Below are positions 30,560 to 43,349 of a stretch of 64,000 bases of DNA, in pieces (position 1 is the first letter of the stretch; the number at the start of each line of letters is the position of its first letter). The stretch lies in assembly GCA_037178625.1 (NCBI GenBank), contig CM074145.1, positions 558,001 through 622,000 of the forward strand, read 5' to 3'. Made by a program: the position numbers and the translations under genes. The DNA is from Skeletonema tropicum (Eukaryota; Bacillariophyta; Thalassiosirophyceae; Thalassiosirales; Thalassiosiraceae). The notes beneath the pieces were generated by a model that saw only the letters and a program-made list of their open reading frames with translations, was not told the DNA's origin and did not search any database.

Positions 30560-31330
30560 GTATTTTATCTGAATGACGGCAGCTTGACGGGATGCGATGT
30601 GGAGGCAAGTTTTCCACATACGGAGACCCCCCAAGCAATCAGAATAGATCTGGGTAGATCCAGAAAGCGTCGGGGTTTGCTTGTCAATTATAGTTATAGG
30701 CGCTACCGCCACTAAGAACTCAAAGCTCCCCGTCAGTTCAAGATTAAGATCATCCCACATCTACATGCTACCCCATCCCCATTGATCAAGAACTTCCCAC
30801 AAAGTGCTAGGAGGTATAGACTGACCTGGGGCTGGGGCATGGACATGACTGACCAACAATATACTGCTGTATCCACCTCATCTGCAGTACACACAGAATC
30901 GTATTGAACCTGGGAATAATCACTGCCATACTTCGAATATCTCCGAAGATTGTTTTCATACGGAGGCGGAGAATATACATCCATAAGTTATTGTCATGAT
31001 AGCAAAACAATCTATTCGATTCTGCACAGTACCACCAAGGCTGAAGTTTGTGACCGATGTGCACCCAATTCCCGAATCGCAATCGGACGCATAGTAAACC
31101 TCCTGGGGCTAATTTTAATTGAGAGAGTGCCGGTGCCGATTTCCAGACCTTAAAATCTTTAGACGATGGTTCCTCAGCGGGAAAGTCGACCTTAGACTTA
31201 GACCATTTTTCATCCTCCCGACGTATACGCAGCCTCTTCTTGTACCTTGGATCTTCGCGCCCCTTACACATAGTATTTCCGATGAGAACAGCACTTGTTG
31301 GTGCAAGCGAGCTCTGTTCAGTTACCGTAG
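30560..31330 (-). pseudogene. RNase H-region fragment of an element A-like retrotransposon (copy C)
   Basis: Minus-strand pieces in shifting frames include EDPRYKKRLRIRREDEKWSK, DVYSPPPYENNLRRY and WEVLDQLG-like text before the RNase H start. They match copy D at 34975-35760 almost base for base with scattered indels, and more distantly the RT to RNase H linker of element A. The RNase H part itself is more eroded here than in D. Confidence 0.65.
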
Positions 31331-32469
31331 TTCTTGTGGAGAATATTGGAGATCTTCAAATATATGTGCATGAGAGCCACTTGTCACCCGCTCTTGGAAA
31401 GGGGTTGTCGATGAATTCAATACCACCCCTTATATCCGTTGTAGACAACTTTTTCCCAAATCGATTTCACCCAGCTGGGAGTAACAGTAACCCAAGAGTG
31501 ATGTTGTTGAAATGATTCATCAAAGGGCTGATGTGCTCGACCGAGCTCGACCGAGCTCAGATCAACCGAGACCTGAGATGTGATTGTGATTCCGTTTTGC
31601 TAGAAGGGCATCCAAGTCCAAGTGCATCATCAGTTCTACAATTGCTGAATGCCACTTTCTATATCTGCGCATTTGGAAAGCCACCACCATAGAAGCCAAT
31701 GTCTAGATCACGAAATTCCTTGGGTGCCGTTCGTACCACATCAGCTGATAATACGTCTTCTGCAAGTTCGTCTGGAGATCCTTTATGGAAGCTGTTTGAC
31801 AGCACAAAAACTGAATCTGAATGATTCTTTGTGGGTTTGGGCCAGAAACAAGCTGATAGCCATGTCCAGAATTGACGCCGATTCACTCGACTCCTTAGAA
31901 CTTTTTGCGCACAATCAGAAGCTTTCTCGATTAGAACGTCAAGAGTTCAAGATTAAGAGGGCCCTTGCACTCCTCAGAACAATTGCACTTGCTACGACAG
32001 GACCCAGACGGGCTGGTGCTACACGCAGCATAGTTTCCGGGTGTTCTACAGAGTGTGTTTCATCAAGAATGGGGTCCCATCTGGAAGCGACAATACTATA
32101 TGTATCATAATAGTAGCAATCGTCCGAGTGATCTTCGCATAGCCAACACTGTCTCCTCTCGTCGTAATAATAACACATCAAATAATAGAAGCACTTGTCG
32201 GGATGCAGGTGACCCCAGTTGCCAGTTTATTCCAACTGCGGAGCTCGCTGTCAGAGCTGCATGGATCTAATGTATTGTCTCCCTCTTCTACATGTTGATA
32301 TGGATAATATCTGTATCATTGACAAAGAGAAAGCCGCCAAGTCAATTGACTTAGATGGTGTGAGAGGGGACATAAACATATATATATATATATAACAGAA
32401 ATTTCACAAACATACAAAGGTCGCTCCATGTCCATCGACTTTGTGAACCATCAAGTGGTGAGACAGTGA
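31331..32469. other. 1.1 kb without a supported gene
   Basis: Overlapping ORFs on both strands (for example 31649-32110 plus) have no recognisable motif. A TATATATATATATATA run lies near 32380. The sequence differs from the junction of copies D and tRNA block 4. Confidence 0.3.
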
Positions 32470-32802
32470 CACTATAATAGCTGAAAGTAAATCATAAAAT
32501 CATACTTCGCTTCGCTGCCAGCCCACTAAGTAAGTCTCTTGCTCTTGCTCTTGCCATTGTCGTCATAGTCGTCTCATAGTCGTCATAGTCGTACCTATCT
32601 AAGAGTTCAAGCTTACAGAACAACAAGCTATATAAGTACTGAAAATCAAAGTGCCGATTGGAAAAGGTAAGGGATTGGCTCATGGCTGTGCGCCCTGCCT
32701 CGCTCTTGCTTGCTCTTTGCGTGAGGCTTAGTTTGGTCCCTTGGCGAGCTTGCACGAAACTTGTCAAATGCTGACCATAGTCTATCCGGCACCCAGCTTT
32801 GT

Positions 32803-32844
<42 letters not shown>

Positions 32845-33260
32845 TGTGTTCGATTCACAGACAAAGCATTACTTTTTACTTTTGTCGGATTTTTTGGTGC
32901 ATGCAATGCGATGCATGATGTAATGCTTGTTTTGTGTTTTGGTTCATTTCATTACCTTACTTATGCCTTGATGAAAATATGCAAGACATATCATATCAAA
33001 TGTGACGTCGCAAACAGCCCACTTCCCTTCAATATTCGCGAGTTATTTACAGTGAGGCTACTTCTATAATATAGCCCTAATTTATAATTTACCCTAATGC
33101 ATCCTTGACCTTGATGATTCAGAACAATGAAATAGCGAAGCACATCATGAATAGATGAAATATCTTCACCTAAGGATCAGACACATTTCATTGTCATCAG
33201 ACCGGGACATCTATTATTTGGCCTTCATCTATGTCTATGACTATGACTCTGCAGCTCTGC
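32470..33260 (+). repeat. tRNA-Phe duplication block, copy 3
   Basis: It starts at CTGAAAGTAAATCATAAAAT, lacks the GAGCTTGCACAA part of copies 2, 4 and 5, and ends in CTCTGCAAGTG near 33260. It contains a complete tRNA-Phe. Confidence 0.85.
32796..32868 (+). tRNA. tRNA-Phe (GAA), copy 3
   Basis: Same 73 bases as copies 1 and 2, with the same T-run terminator downstream. Flanks differ from copy 2 by indels (for example an inserted CTCTTGCTCTTG upstream), while the gene itself is unchanged. Confidence 0.97.
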
Positions 33261-34974
33261 AAGTGTTCATTCTCGGCAACTAAGCGGTCGAATCAACCCA
33301 TTCCACTTGCAGAGCTCTTCTAGAAGACCTATTGGAGCAAGCCGATCACTGTGCTAGGTTGGAGCAACTTATTTTGCTGCGTAATACTGCGTCTAAATGG
33401 GCAATGCAATAGAGAGATAGCTTCTCACACTTCGGCGATGCATTTGGATCATATTTGCTAAGGAACCATGCCGCGTCGATTTATTAGTTAGGTGCTATAG
33501 ATAGATTGAGTTGAATCGTAGCAAAGCGTGCCAGATTCCGATGGTGTCATTCCTACAAGTTAAGCAAGCCGTCGTCACTCTAAGACATCCACCTACTAAA
33601 TGCAAGGATCCACTCTCGCTTTAGCATTAGCAGTATTGTGAAGCGTGAAACATACGTCGGTAAGAGGCAACTTGAAATCAAGTAGCCCATGCGTAAGGAA
33701 TTGCAGCAAGGAAGGGCGTCTACCACCTACAGTCAGACCTCATTGGAAGATCAAATCGAAGAAGCTGCAACGCTAAAGACAGCCAATGATTTGGCATTGA
33801 GCTTACAAAGTGACTTGGCAAAGTCTTGAAGGAGAGGCATTGGGAAGATGTCCCAGTGAATCGTTTCTTTGAAGAACTCGAAAAGGTCTTTCCTCGCTTT
33901 TACTTTTACTTTTACAACCTTGCAGTGAGCCATAAGACCAAGTGTTTTGTGATGCGGAGGAGCAACTCCAACTTGTACTGAAACGAATAATCTCGGTAAA
34001 TTCATTAAGCCTGTTCGAGATTAGCAGATAGAAAGGCTCCAAACACCCTCAGCACCAAGCGTCGGCATCGGGCAGGCGAGTTGAAGAAGGCGAAAGCAAC
34101 CAAGCTGGATATTTGGGCCGAGTTTGCTAAAGTTGAAGACTCTAAATCAGACCACGATACAAAACTGACCCACCCAATCCTTATATAACACCAGAGGATG
34201 TATTCACTGCACTAGAACGTTCGTAATGTTATGATATCGACCACACGATGGGTAAGGTACGCCGAAAGATGGCAATTTTCCACGCCCCATTTCAAATTGC
34301 ATTACGACTAAGTAGACCTATTTCGAACCAAAAAATGACTTTAGACATTGAATATATAGAAAATAAGCTGTACATGGAGCCATCGTTTGTCCTCCGATGA
34401 GTTCCGTAACATGGTGCACGGTGCGGTCGAACATGAACATGGTAGTTTTGGTGATGTTTTGTTCTGTGTGATTTTGAATTTTGAGGCCGGATGGCGAAGC
34501 GGAGGAGCCAACAAAGACGCCCTTCCGACCACCAACATCGCCGATGAAGACGAATCCAATGACACGAATGGCACGAAATGCCTCCATTGGACCAATCTTG
34601 CCGAGATCGGGCGGTGATTGACGATTTGATCACTACAGAGACCATAATAAGCAAAAAGGGGCATGTAACTATGTCTATGTAGTGGGTCACTAACAACAGA
34701 ATATCTAGATAACTACATAACTATTGTGTGCTGCAGTACGCAGTGTGCGGCAGCATAAGTATGCAGCAAGCTTCGGCTCTAAAATCCAGTAGAGACGGAC
34801 TCCCAAATTCAAAAATTATCTTACGAAGGAGGATGGAGGAGGAGACACACCGCGCCCACCTCCCTCTATATCCATCACCACCATAATCAAAAGATACTAC
34901 AGCTCTAATCTTGAAGCTTGGATTGGTCCTAGGGGTATACTGAAGCTGTCTGAGCAGTGTTACAGTGAAATTCC
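33261..34974. other. 1.7 kb without a supported gene
   Basis: ORFs on both strands around 33750-34050 and 34290-34700 lack recognisable domains and overlap each other. I see no tRNA or clear repeat here. Confidence 0.35.
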
Positions 34975-35760
34975 AAAATTCGTTTTGTTAGTAGATTTAA
35001 CTAGCGTCACCACCCATAGCAGCAAGTGTCTTCTCAGAGAATTTGCCAATGAGCCGGCCTCGCCCCTGTGAACACTCCACAATGAATGCAGCTGAACAGA
35101 TGTCTGGGTACATCTCCTTGATAAAGGATCCATCCGCCACACATACCAGTAACCCATCAATAAGAGGCGCCACCGCCCCCGTCAGTTCAAGTTCAATATC
35201 TTCCCACATCCACATGCTACCCCATCCCAATTGATCAAGAACTTCCCACAAAGTGCTAGGAGATATAGACTGACCTGGGGCTGGGGCATGACTGACCAAC
35301 GATATACCGCTGTATCCACCTCATCTGCAGCTACAATACACACAGAATCGTATTGAACCTGGGCATAATCACTGCCGTACTTCGAATTCGAATACCTCCG
35401 AAGATTGTTTTCAAACGGAGGCGGAGAATATACATCCATAAGTTATTGTCATGATAGCAAAACAATCTATTCGATTCTGCACAGTACCGCCAAGGCTGAA
35501 GTTTGTGACCGATGTGCACCCAATTCCCGAATCGGACACTTAGTAAACCTCCTGGGGCTAATTTTGAGAGAGTGCCGGTGCCGATTTCCAGACCTTAAAA
35601 TCTTTAGATTTAGATTTAGACACGATGGTTCCTCAGCGGGAGAGTCGACCTTAGACTTAGACCATTTTTCATCCTCCCGACGCAGCCTCTTCTTGTACCT
35701 TGGATCTTCGCGCCCCTTACACATAGTATTTCCGATGAGAACAGCAGCTACAGTTTTAGT
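34975..35760 (-). pseudogene. RNase H-region fragment of an element A-like retrotransposon (copy D)
   Basis: Reading minus from about 35300, WEVLDQLGWGSMWMWEDIEL leads to VADGSFIKEMYPDICSAAFI and GRLIGKFSEKTLAAMGGD, then a stop near 35000. This aligns with GGTWMWQDLAG and CTDGSYIKEI of element A, and with CTDGPYMNM of element B. The first catalytic Asp of RNase H (ADGS) is present. The conserved YRGE-type Glu motif would follow but is lost. The same fragment, more eroded, is copy C. Confidence 0.7.
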
Positions 35761-36227
35761 TCCAGCCCCGTGCACAAACGTTGAGCGCCAGACTAACGTT
35801 CCATCCCTACAGATTAGCTAGAAACGACTGCGAACAGGCTCTAGAGATAGAGAGCGGACGTTGGGAAACGGAAACGGGCAAATGAAAACAATACGAGCTT
35901 GCACAAGCACAAGCACAAGCACAAGCACGATGAAAGTAAATCATTAAATCATACTTTGACTTTGCTTCGCTGCCAGCCCACTAAGTAAGTCTCTTGCCAT
36001 TGTCGTCATAGTTGTCATAGTCGTACCTATCTAAGAGCTCAAGCTTACAGAACAACAAGCTATATAAGTACTGAAAATCAAGGTGCCGATTGGAAAAGGT
36101 AAGGGATTGGCTCATGGCTGTGCGCCCTGCCTCGCTCTTGCTTGCTCTTTGCGTGAGGCTTAGTTTGGTCCCTTGGCGAGCTTGCACGAAACTTGTCAAA
36201 TGCTGACCATATTCTATCCGGCACCCA

Positions 36228-36234
36228 GCTTTGT

Positions 36235-36276
<42 letters not shown>

Positions 36277-36300
36277 TGTGTTCGATTCACAGACAAAGCA
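36228..36300 (+). tRNA. tRNA-Phe (GAA), copy 4
   Basis: Complete, identical 73-base gene with downstream T-run. A partial copy of its own 3' half and downstream flank follows 44 bases later, apparently by a local duplication. Confidence 0.97.
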
Positions 36301-36344
36301 TTACTTTTTACTTTTGTCGGATTTTTTGGTGCATGCAATGCGAT

Positions 36345-36376
36345 GAAGGTCCTGTGTTCGATTCACAGACAAAGCA
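36345..36376 (+). pseudogene. 3' half of tRNA-Phe
   Basis: GAAGGTCCTGTGTTCGATTC and the rest to ACAAAGCA repeat the variable loop, T-arm and 3' acceptor strand of the gene just upstream. They are followed again by TTACTTTTTACTTTTGTCGG. No D-arm or anticodon arm is present, so it cannot be a functional tRNA. Confidence 0.92.
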
Positions 36377-36660
36377 TTACTTTTTACTTTTGTCGGATTT
36401 TTTTAGCCCTAATTTATAATTTACCCTAATGCATCCTCAGGGCACATAAAAGAATCTGTGCATCCTTGACCTTGATGATTCAGAACAATGAAATAGCGAA
36501 GCACATCATGAATAGATGAAATATCTTCACCTAATGATCAGACACATTTCATTGTCATCAGACCGTGACATCTATTATTTGGCCTTCATCTATGACTATG
36601 ACTATGACTCTGCAAGTGCAAGTGCAAGTGCAAGTGCAAGATGCAGATGCAGAATAAGAG

Positions 36661-37879
36661 TTACGTACCATACCTAGCTCACTTGATAGTCGCATCCCCC
36701 AGAAGCCCAAAGAAGTAAATCATAGCTTCGTTCCCGCCGTCAGCAGAAGTGGTGTCCAAGATGGATGACAGCCGGAAAATTAGGGTACCTAATTTATGGG
36801 CGGCTTTGACTTGATGTCCCGTATTATTTAACCCCCCGCCCTCATTGTGAGGGCCCAGTCCAAGACATTGTAGAACAACAGCGATGTGCAGAACCACACG
36901 GTGCCATCAAGAAGCTGATAATGTCTCAGAAGCGAGACTTCTAATACCGGTATGACACCACTACGACACAGATATATTTGGATGTGACATAACCTAGTTT
37001 GGGTAAATTGGGTGCCTATTGGTTATCTTGCGTTCTGCATTTGGGGGCGTTCTATCTCTAACCCCCAACCCCCCTCACTTTCGGGATTTGGGTGTCAATA
37101 ATACGATCAAGTCAAAGCCGCCATACGGACACTCACTGAGGTACTTTCTGGGGCTTTTGGGTGATACCTGTGGAATGGATAATAAACGACGGAGGAGGAG
37201 AAAGAGAGAGAGAAAAAAGAGAAAAAAAGAGAGGAAGATGATAGGAGTAGACAAGATTTCGTTGACACGATGCTGATGGAACGGAAGCATGAATATGACA
37301 ATTAAGTTATGACTACGTTTACTACGATGATGAGACTACTGACATTGCCACGACCCGTAACCTGTAGTGAGGGTGGACCCTGATTTCTTACACAAGTCAA
37401 GCAGGAGCGTCTCGAGCGGGGTGCACCAGTAGCATCCTTGCCTTATACTGCTGAATATGCAGCGCTGCCGGATCTGGCTGTGGCATCGGACGAGGGAGAG
37501 GGATTGAATTGGAATGATTTTGAGGAGCACTAGTAGAACAGCTGGCTTGATCGACTTGAGTTCTGCCAATTTGTCTCTGCCGCTTTTACAACTCTTGAAT
37601 AAGTCTTTCGATCGTTGACCTCACTCGTAAAACGAAAATGGACTGAAAGTTTTGGCCAGATATTAGTGCCATCAACAAAGTGCCGGTTCCAATGAAGTGC
37701 AGCTTTTCTTATCATCAATAGCAATGGACTCCGACGGCATTGTTGTGCTTGCAGTTAAGACAGCATGACATATGTCCCCATCGAAGAACAAGTAGCCACA
37801 CGTTTAGCCGTGTGTTATCTACTGGTTCAAAAACTTGCGCTGTATCATCGGAATTTTGATGGATGGTAGATGGTATGCT
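36661..37879. other. 1.2 kb without a supported gene
   Basis: A purine-rich run (AGGAGGAGAAAGAGAGAGAG and continuing) lies at about 37188-37240. The short ORFs on both strands have no recognisable motif. Confidence 0.35.
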
Positions 37880-38418
37880 CTAGTCATTCACTTCCAAAAA
37901 CTTTAGCAGCCACTTTTCATCTAGTCCTTTGTACTTCGGACTCTCCTCATATTTGATACGGTCTTGGACAGCTTTCAAGACTTCCCGCGTAACTCCATTG
38001 GATTTGGATCCTTTCTTCTTGTTTTTGTTGAACCACTGTCAATCTCAATTGTGACTGCCTCATCTTCATGTTCATTTTGCTCGACATTGTCGGGTTGTGC
38101 ATCATCATCATTTTCTTCTCCACCATCGTGGTTTTCGCTATCATTTACCACCCCGTCGACACGAATACAATCACCGATACCGGTATTGATGTTTCCATCG
38201 TTATCATTACTACGCTGTCGAATTGTAATGCGGGGCAGGAAGAAGGTATTTGCCGGACGAGAACGCTCGGCATCCTCCTTCTCTTCTTGTTGAGTCTTCT
38301 TCTTTGTAGCGTCAAATGTTTCTTGCTTTCCGCTGCTTCTTCTCAGAGTCGGTTTGCTTCCGACGCTTCCTCTGGCTAAATCCTTGGCACCTGCAGTCCT
38401 CGGCATCTTTGTGTGCAC
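37880..38418 (-). CDS. Small acidic protein, probably frameshifted near its C-terminus
   Basis: The frame opens at 38418 (MHTKMPRTAGAKDLARGSVG) and runs 147 codons through a Lys-rich then Asp/Glu/Asn-rich stretch (GVVNDSENHDGGEENDDDAQ) to a stop at 37975. A better-looking C-terminus, NGVTREVLKAVQDRIKYEE then GLDEKWLLKFLEVND, lies in another frame and stops near 37885. I think the two belong to one protein split by an indel near 38010-38030. No known domain is recognised; the tail is probably helical. Confidence 0.4.
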
Positions 38419-38597
38419 TCTAGAGTACTACTATTTTATGCGCCATTGTGTGGGTGTTGCGTAGCTCGTGGAGTGGTGTGCTGCGCTTGAGGTGGATTCT
38501 GACTTTCTGCAATCGAGTAGATAGTGAACATTTACGTAACTATTTGGGATACATTTAGCACTAATTGGATATATAGAGTACGAGCTTAGATCTAAAT

Positions 38598-38639
38598 CTT
38601 TTATTAAAAATCGCTGATATTGGCGATTTTTAATAAAAG
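38598..38639. repeat. Perfect 17-bp inverted repeat with 8-base loop
   Basis: CTTTTATTAAAAATCGC, loop TGATATTG, then GCGATTTTTAATAAAAG. It lies in the gap between the small acidic protein and element B. It could be a foldback element core or a terminator-like structure; no ORF covers it convincingly. Confidence 0.9.
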
Positions 38640-38879
38640 AGATGGTCGTCCAAACATTTATACGGTGGGAATTGGTACAAAAGATTATTAAAAATGCCAC
38701 AGGTATGAACCAGGAGCCCAATAAGGTAAGTGAATGAAAGCGCGGTTCAACAATATTCCGCGGGGTCAATGCCTCATCTAGACATCGCTTAGAGATAAGT
38801 GGCTTTGAGACAAGCAACGTGATAACAAACGAAGAACCAGTGCCATTATGTACGGCCTGTGAGGAGTTTCGACTTGTGC

Positions 38880-41800
38880 AATTCTGTGCATTTTGTGCTG
38901 ATTTGCAATGGAAATCCTTGACATCATGATCGAAGAGGAGATGCGCATGCAGAGGCAGAGGCGAAGTGCAGGTGCAGAGTGATTTATCCAGCCTATTCCT
39001 ATTATGAGTTTTCACCGCCACCTCCTGAAATGGATCCTACGACTACGACTACGATATCACCAAGAGAAAAAGGTCAATTGGGATAAGTTGAGGAGATTTG
39101 CACGGCGCAAGGGGATGGGGACGATGAAGGAATGCCTTCCGTACCCTGTCGTGGAAGTGATTGAGTTGTACAAAGACAAAGAGACCAAAGTCCGCACAAG
39201 AGAGATCATGTTCATGTTCATGGCCGCGTCCCCTTACCTCAGAAAGCACTTCTTGCATGAAAAGATGACCGATGCTGTGTTAAATGAACAAGCTGACGAA
39301 GCCAAGAGCAAGAGGCTGGAGCAGATCCTCAAAGTCAAAGGGGAGGCTCAGTGGAAGCAGTGGCAGGGAATCAACAGCGACAAAACCAAAACACAAGGAG
39401 TGATGAATGTTACGAGAATGGAAGTTGCACAAGATGACAGGAAAGTGGTCGAACACTCCACAAAAGAATCGATTAAAGAGGCGCTTAAGTCAGAGAGCTC
39501 CTCACGAGATTCGGAAGAGCTACATCAGCCCCTGTTTGTCAAGGGGTACTATTCGACCATCTAGGAGTTTATGCAGACACAAACGCAGCGGTTGAAATCC
39601 TAAAGGGAACCTTCGCCTTCGCTCCCCCCCAGGCACAGATCAACATACAAAAATAGGTGATGGAGAGATTTCCATCGTCGTCTCTCAGGAGGACTACCGA
39701 CTACTGGAAGAAAGTGTGAGAAAGAACGTTGTCCTCGATATCGGGGTTACACTTTGGTCATGATAATTATAAGTGGATAGCTCACAATGACGACCTATCC
39801 AGACTGCTAGCAAAAATGTTCTCCCTTATTATCAAAACAGGGTCTGGTCCAGAACGGTGGGCTCGGGGTCTGTCAGTAATGCTCGAGAAAATTGCAGGTG
39901 TGGCATTGGTGTTGGTGAATAAAATGAGAGCTATTCTCCTCCTTGAGCTTGAGGCTGACTTCAATATCTGTAACAAGTTGATTTCTGGATTTCGCATGCT
40001 GGACCTCGCTCGAACTCGAGCTCAAGAGATGGTCCCAGAGGAGATCTATAGTGGGAAAGGACGCACGTCAGAAGACGCAATACGCAATACGCAGTACTGC
40101 AACAAGTTTTGCCTCTCCTTGTCCTTGTGGCACAAGTTGACGCGGCCCAGTGCTACGACCAAGTTGCTCTCTTCCTCTATAGCCAGCCTCACTTTACAGG
40201 CGTTTAAAGTTACTAAATGTGCGGCATTGTCGATGCTCCGCCCTTTGCACAATATGGAGTTCTTCCTTCGCAATGGATTTGGACAATCTTCATCGTAATC
40301 GTACTTTGGCTTTGGCTTTGGTGGAAAAGAGGACAGGAAACACGGCCTTGCTCAAGGTGACGGGGCAGCTCCTCCGACGCCAACGCGGCAACAGGTCAGC
40401 ACGGTCATATTCAATGCCCACAAAACGACGAGATGATGATAATCTTACATCGACAAGTGCTAGAGGGCAAGCTTCGATATCATGGATTGTGCAGATGTTT
40501 TGCGAGAAACGGGTGGTGCATTGAAACTTGTATTGTTACGATACACGATCAAACACCCGATGGAAATGGTGGTTGGTGTTACACGGATCAAAAAGCTATT
40601 CCATCACTATCAGACGAGGAACTGGATGGCCTGATTTTCCACGTTCCTACTAGCGACAAGGACAAGGGAACTGCACCGATAGACCGGTTGCCGTCTAATA
40701 AAGCTGACAGTAACTTAGGCCTCTATGCGAGACCGGACGGGAAACCAGATCAACCACTCTATACCAATTCGCTCTGGCTCTGTATGGACGAGCTACAGCT
40801 ACACCAATCACAATCAGCTTTGGTCTGGGCTTCGGTACGGTCTAAGGGCCTGTTCAGCTTCAATCGCCGAGCTGAGAAAAATAATTGTTGCCAGCGGACT
40901 TCTATAAAAGCATCCTAGGTGTAAACCAATTGATTACCAAGGAATGGAGGTACCTTCCGGCCACGTTTGCGTTTGGTGGATTCGGTCTCTACGACTTGAC
41001 GGTGGAAACTGCAGCGGCTACTTTAGCATCGTTCTTGCAACACTATGGAACAACATCAGCATCAGCCCTAGGGATCACTTTACGGGCTGTGATGGAACAC
41101 CTGCAAGTGCAAGTGGAAATAGGGGTTCCGGACTGTCCCTTCAACTATGACTTCGAAGTGTGGGGTGAGGTCAGTTATCAAGCAATGTATGGGCGAAAGC
41201 TCTGCGGGAGAAGTTAATGAATCGGGAATAGTGCTGGACCTGCAATATGACGACATCCCCATCCCAAGGAGCATCGATAGGGCTATTGCTATTACTATTA
41301 TGGACTGCATGGTGATGGTGGAACTGGGTCTACGAGGGACAGAGCTGCAGCGAGTCTATCGAGTGAGGAAAGCTCAAGAAGCAATTATACCTCGAAAAGT
41401 ATCTGCTTGATGGACATTGGAAAGACTCACCCAAAGTAATCCTTGGCCTTGGTAAGCATCGGTCAACGCTGGACTTTGGCACTGAACATCCGAATCTGAC
41501 GGAGGCTGATTGGAAATTGTGGAAGAAATCCCTGCAGCGACTGACTGATAGCAAATCGTTTTTTCTCGAGGAGCCGGAGATTGGATCAACCCATCTACAT
41601 CTACACGGATTTGGCGCCACTTCTTGAACGCGGACACATGGACACAGTGGAGATACACTCGGACGACAAAATTTATGTATACGCTCACAAACGTGGATTC
41701 GAGCGATAGTGATAGTGCGATAGAGATAGAGATAGAGTGTCGATAATGCAGCCAGTGTACGGATGTTGGATGAGCCTGCTACTGCGGCGATTGGTATGAC

Positions 41801-42160
41801 AATGGTTCCATCAAACCTCTGGCACAAGGACAAGGAACAAGGAACCCACTCTGGTCAGTCAGCCAGAAGTCGTAGCTCCTACTTCATTCCTTGAGCGTCT
41901 CCGCAGTAAAGGGGGAGAATGGATGTGGGGTAGTATCAGCTTCTCATCGGATCCCTCGTGGATTGTGGAAGCTATTCAACGAGGTTCTTTTTTCTGTTGT
42001 ACAGACGGGCCATACATGAACATGAAAAAGTGAGCGCCAGAGATCTGCGGTGCATGGGTCTTCTAATGCGCAGAGTCTCGACAGTGGTTTAAAGGCGAAT
42101 TCCCGGAGCATTCTAAATGGGCAAATAGCTACCGAGGGGAACAGCTAGGGATGTTGATGG
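38880..42160 (+). pseudogene. RT region of element B with deleted catalytic motif
   Basis: HLLKWILRLRLRYHQEKKVN and SPYLRKHFLHEKMTDAV match the linker in element A. The RT fingers follow as RWARGLSVMLEKIAGVALVL (about 39865). Motif A survives in another frame as VDAAQCYDQV (about 40133). The part that should hold YVDD is missing: VIFNAHKTT (about 40415) passes directly to DDDNLTSTSARGQASI, a deletion of roughly 35 codons against element A. The reverse transcriptase is therefore dead regardless of the frameshifts. RNase H follows with CCTDGPY (about 41995) and SYRGEQLG (about 42128). Confidence 0.8.
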
Positions 42161-42659
42161 CCATCCACCTCATTCTCATTTTACAGACCATAGAGGAACA
42201 CTACGGAGTGACATTGTCCAAAATGCTAACATCTTTTGTCATAATAAAGGAACCATTCTTAAGTTCTCCAGAAAATACGATCGTGTCCCAAGATCTATCC
42301 TACAACGACATTTTCCGGATTCTGCAGAAAATCCAAACGGCGCTTGCGCACAAAAGTCCCATGTGAAAGCACACCAGGACGACAGCTTTGGCTACGATAT
42401 TATTACCTGGCTCTGGCTCTGGAAGCCAGACTGAATGTAGACTGTGATTTCAATTTCAGGGCAAAAGCAGCCATAAAGAGAGCGGTTGAAAATTTCTCCT
42501 CTCACCTAGTCCCAGTCACTCTGAGCCTACCGTTAGCGTTAGAGGCCAAGGCCGCGGTTGTGTAGGTGTAGGTGTAGGTGTAGGGAAGGCGAAAGGAAGA
42601 CAATTCTATGCCGATGAACATTTCCTACATCCTGACATCTGGGAACCGTTACGCCTGCT

Positions 42660-43340
42660 TCTGTCGACCGCAGGCCTAAGCCTAAGCCTAAGATGGTCAA
42701 TCTGTGGTACTCGAAACAATGCTCCGGGTACTGCGGCATTGACACTGTTGAAATGATCGCCAGATGTGACAAAAATAAAAATGCCTCCGATAAATGTCCC
42801 AACTGTGGTTGCTTTGAAACAGCGGATCACTTGAACCGCTGTAGGAGTAGAATTAGGAGGGGTCTGTCGCTTGACAGTGTAAACGATATACAAGAGTGGG
42901 TGGAGGGACATTGCACTCATCCGTGCATACAGATACAGAAGTGGCTACCACTCTTTATATTTATATCACTCCAGGGTAGCACTAGCACCCTCTTCGTTGA
43001 CATGGTGCACAGTCAGAAATGGAGGATGTCTCAACAGATGCGCAGAGTGGCTGATAGCTTGGATAGGATTGGATGGAGATGGAGGAATGTGCTGGAGGGG
43101 AAAGTGTCCAAGGAGCTCCTTCAGCTTCAGATGCAGAAGGAGCATCTAGTATAACCCCACTCGCTTCTGTCCATCGACATCGACAGTTGGACACGAGGTT
43201 TTCTGGACAAGCTGCTCTCGCTCACGCATACACAGTGGATCTGTAGCAGCCTCACGCTCACGAAACATCATCGACATCGAACGAAGGGAACCAAAGCCAA
43301 AGCACTTGCCTCAAGAGAAGAGATTCTGAAATAGAAATAG
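42660..43340 (+). pseudogene. C-terminal zinc-knuckle region of element B ORF2
   Basis: The frame from 42693 reads WYSKQCSGYCGIDTVEM, then CPNCGCFETADHLNRC, a C-x2-C-x8-H-x4-C knuckle. It ends with SQQMRRVADSLDRIGWRWRN and stops at 43154. Continuing similarity in other frames (SWTRGFLDKLLSLTHTQWIC, GTKAKALASREEIL) shows the original protein went on past this stop. CCHC knuckles of this kind bind nucleic acid in LINE ORF2 C-termini. Confidence 0.75.
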
Positions 43341-43349
43341 ATTGAACAT

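Larger units (their letters stand above)
35744..36660 (+). repeat. tRNA-Phe duplication block, copy 4, joined directly to fragment D
   Basis: At about 35742 the retrotransposon fragment D switches without a gap into the block start CTACAGTTTTAGTTCCAGCC. The block contains the complete tRNA, then a second 3' half tRNA, then the common downstream stretch ending in CAAGTGCAAGTG and CAGATGCAG repeats. Confidence 0.85.

Noticed and set aside
38431..39021. 196-codon minus-strand ORF before element B
   Set aside because: Its composition is not protein-like, it overlaps a perfect hairpin and the plus-strand start of element B, and it has no motif.
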